Origin: an uncultured Collinsella sp.
GTDB lineage: Bacteria; Actinomycetota; Coriobacteriia; Coriobacteriales; Coriobacteriaceae
Assembly: GCA_902478765.1 (NCBI GenBank)
Contig: CABSMN010000055.1
Coordinates: 1 to 7,010 of the forward strand
Direction: 5' to 3'
DNA length: 7,010 nt
In this document: positions 4,758-7,010 of the stretch, piece by piece
Numbering within the stretch: the stretch's first letter is position 1
How the letters are laid out: every line of letters begins with the position of its first letter
The notes under the pieces: model-generated
Told to the model about the DNA's origin: nothing
Database searches by the model: none
The model's input: only the letters and a program-made list of their open reading frames with translations
Translations under genes and position numbers: made by a program

Positions 4758-6982
4758 CTACCCGCGGTGACGAGCGCGGCTGTACGGCGTATCCACCATG
4801 GGCAGATCCGGGCGCAGCTTGCCGTCAAACGCGCGGTAGGCATTCTGCACGGCGGGCGCCGTGGGGATCGTTGCGATCTCGCCGATGCCCTTGCCGCCGT
4901 ATGCCACGGGCAGCAGTTCGTCCTTCTCCACGTAGATGGCGTGGATATCCGGAATCTCGGGCGCACGGAACAGCCCGAGCGTGCCGTACCTTGCCTGGGG
5001 TACGCAGTCCTTGAGCGGCCAGTCCTCGGTCAGCGCATAGCCCATACCCATGAGCACGCCGCCTTCGATCTGACCCTGGATGGAGATGGGGTTGACCACC
5101 TTGCCGGAATCGTGTGCGGCATAGACCTCGCTCACGCGGCCGTCATCATCCAGAATGACCACATGTGTGGCAAAACCGTAGCAGATGTGGCTCTTGGGGT
5201 TGGGAACGTCGGCGCCCAGCTTGTCGGTCGGCTCCAGATACACGTAGCCAAACTCGCATCCCTCGAGCGCCTTGATGGTGGCCGCAGGGTCCTGAGGATG
5301 CATACCCTGGCCGGCGACGAGTTCCTGTGTGCGCAGCTGGTAGGCGCGACCGTCGTCGTACTCGATCTTGACGCCGTCGCCATGCGCGCTCACCGGAGCG
5401 GCGGGCGCAGGCTTGCCGGCCTCGATGCCAACCATGGCGTCGCGCAGCAGGAAGGCGGCGCCGCGCACGGCCTCGCCGGTCACGACCGTCTGGCGCGAGC
5501 CAGACGTGGTGCCGGAGTCGGGAGCGTTCTCGGTGGAGCACTCGCCGTTGGCAATGCAGCTCAGCGGCAGACCGCACGCCTCGGCAACGTCCTGCAAAAA
5601 GACCGTGTTGCAGCCCTGGCCGATGTCGGACGTGGCGGCATAGACCACAGCCACGCCGTCCTCGACGCGAATCTTGCAGCGACCGGCGTCGGGCAGGCCC
5701 ACGCCCACGCCGGCGTTCTTCATGGCGCAGGCGATACCGGCGTGTCCGGGATGCGCGTAATAGGCATCCTTGACCTCGAGCAGCGTCTCCTTAAGCGCCG
5801 TGGAGCAATCGGCGATCTGGCCGTTGGGCAAAACCTCGCCCGGCTCGATGGCGTTACGGTAGCGGATCTCCCACGGATCCAGGCCGACCTTCTCGGCCAG
5901 TAGGTCGATCAGGCTCTCGAGTGCAAACTCGGACTGGCAAACGCCAAAGCCACGGTACGCGCCGGCAGGCGGGTTGTTAGTGTAGTAGCCAAAGCCGCGG
6001 ATGTCGGTGTTCTGGTACTTGTAGGGGCCGACGGCATGCGTGCAGGCGCGCTCGAGCACCGGGCCGCACAGCGACGCGTAGGCACCGGTATCAAAGTTGA
6101 TCTCGCAGTCCAGGCCGGTAAAGTTGCCCTCGGCGTCGCAGCCCAGCGTAAAGGTGCCGTCCATGGCGTGGCGCTTGGGATGGAACGCGAGCGACTCGGC
6201 ACGCGTGAGCTTGCACTTCACAGGACGCTGGAACTTATATGCGGCGAGCGCGGCCAGGTGCTGGACCGAAACGTCCTCCTTACCGCCAAAGCCGCCACCC
6301 ACGAGCATGGTCTCGACGACCACACGCTCGGGTTCGCTATCCCAGCCAAACATGTGGGCGCACTCTTTGCGCGTATCGTAGGCACCCTGGTCGGTCGACT
6401 GCACCTTGACGCCGTTCTTGTACGGGAAGGCGACGGCGCACTCAGGCTCCAAGAAGGCATGCTCGGTAAAGGGCGTGGTAAAGCGCTGCGTCACGGTAAA
6501 TGCGCTCTCCGCCAACGCCTTGGCGGCGTCGCCGCGCGTCACATGGCGGCTCTGGCACACGTTGTCCTTGAGCTCCACCGTGTTGCCAAAGGCAAAGAAG
6601 CTGTCGTGCAGGCGCGGGGCGTCGGCAGCCCTGGCCTCGACAATGTTACGCACGGGCTCCAGCGGCTCGTAATCGATCTTTACGAGCTTCTTGGCCTTCT
6701 CGAGCGTCGCCTCGTCCTCGGCAACCACCAGCACGATGGCATCGCCCACGCAGCGGGTGATATCGCCCGCCGCGATCATGACGTCCCAGTCCTGGATAAG
6801 GTGGCCGACTTGGTTGACCGGCACGTCCTCGGCGCGCAGGATGCCCACCACGCCGGGCAGGGCCTCGGCCTTGGAAGTGTCGATGGAGAGCACGCGGGCG
6901 CGCGGATACTTGGAGCGCACGGCGCTGGCGTAGGTCAGACCTGGCTGATCGAGCTCGTCGATGTCGTCGGGGTACTTGCCCT
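4758..6982 (-). CDS. Selenium-dependent xanthine dehydrogenase-type molybdopterin enzyme (N terminus missing)
   Basis: The visible 740 residues form the molybdopterin-binding part of a xanthine dehydrogenase-family hydroxylase. It begins in the fold after the Fe-S region (KYPDDIDELDQPGLTYASA, then VRSKYPRARVLSIDTSKAEA). Motifs by visible residue: GGGFGGKE (228-235), IRGFG (327-331), AGAYRGFG (339-346), DIGQG for cofactor binding (452-456), and GKGIGE (696-701) with the catalytic Glu. The Glu in GGKE and the Arg in IRGFG correspond, as I align them, to bovine Glu802 and Arg880, favouring a purine over an aldehyde or CO substrate. Similarity looks closest to selenium-dependent xanthine dehydrogenases of purine-fermenting anaerobes, which are about 850 residues with an N-terminal [2Fe-2S] domain. 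That domain would lie beyond the contig end. Selenium there is a labile cofactor, and no in-frame TGA is seen. The internal GTG at 6920 is not the start; the frame continues to the adapter. Confidence 0.92.
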
Positions 6983-7010
6983 CTGTCTCTTATACACATC
7001 TGACGCTGCC
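6983..7010. other. Illumina Nextera (Tn5) adapter, not genomic
   Basis: CTGTCTCTTATACACATCT (6983-7001) is the Tn5 mosaic end, and GACGCTGCC (7002-7010) is the start of the Nextera read-1 adapter in reverse complement. The last genomic base is therefore about 6982. In the xanthine dehydrogenase frame the adapter adds a stop (TAA at 6992-6990). In another minus frame it yields a false protein start reading MCIRDR. Confidence 0.97.

Noticed and set aside
4593..5903. Plus-strand open frame of 436 residues
   Set aside because: It lies opposite the xanthine dehydrogenase gene, whose motifs are unmistakable, and starts inside a repeat tract. It is an antisense shadow.
6646..6999. Minus-strand protein beginning MCIRDR
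   Set aside because: Its start codon lies in the Nextera adapter and the rest is an alternative frame of the xanthine dehydrogenase gene.

Overview
The window reads as high-GC chromosomal DNA of a Collinsella-like member of the Coriobacteriia (Actinomycetota). This assignment is inferred from GC-rich codon use, AAA ATPases with DUF4143 and DUF234 domains, a molybdenum hydroxylase of the selenium-dependent xanthine dehydrogenase type, and abundant interspersed repeats. No rRNA or other phylogenetic marker is present. The right end is the end of a sequencing contig: the last 28 bases are Illumina Nextera (Tn5) adapter, not genome.

Layout from left to right. At 2-457 (+) is the 3' end of a YheO/DauR-type PAS plus helix-turn-helix regulator, cut by the window start. 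At 581-1567 (+) is a gene for an acidic, Pro/Ala-rich protein with one C-terminal membrane helix. The gap at 1568-1965 holds four copies of a 33-bp repeat, two hairpins (one a plausible terminator), and a foldable, pseudoknot-like leader before a small gene. That gene, at 1966-2388 (+), encodes an unrecognised 140-residue protein. It runs tail to tail into a remnant of a DUF4143 ATPase gene on the minus strand (about 2429-2699). Next come a 23-bp spaced repeat and a palindromic repeat tract (tract A). At 3023-4414 (-) is a complete AAA ATPase-DUF234 gene with a 54-bp near-perfect palindrome over its promoter. Behind it lies tract B, from the same repeat family as tract A. A strong terminator then belongs to the last gene, the molybdopterin-binding part of a xanthine dehydrogenase-type enzyme (4758-6982, minus strand), which runs off the contig.

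The only clear metabolic function is purine hydroxylation by the molybdenum enzyme. Its terminator at 4651-4688 separates it from the ATPase. The middle of the window (about 1600-4660) is accessory in character: one broken and one intact P-loop ATPase gene among four separate kinds of repeat. I see no complete known defence or mobile system. The repeat-bracketed ATPase and the 33-bp array are the parts most likely to repay work.
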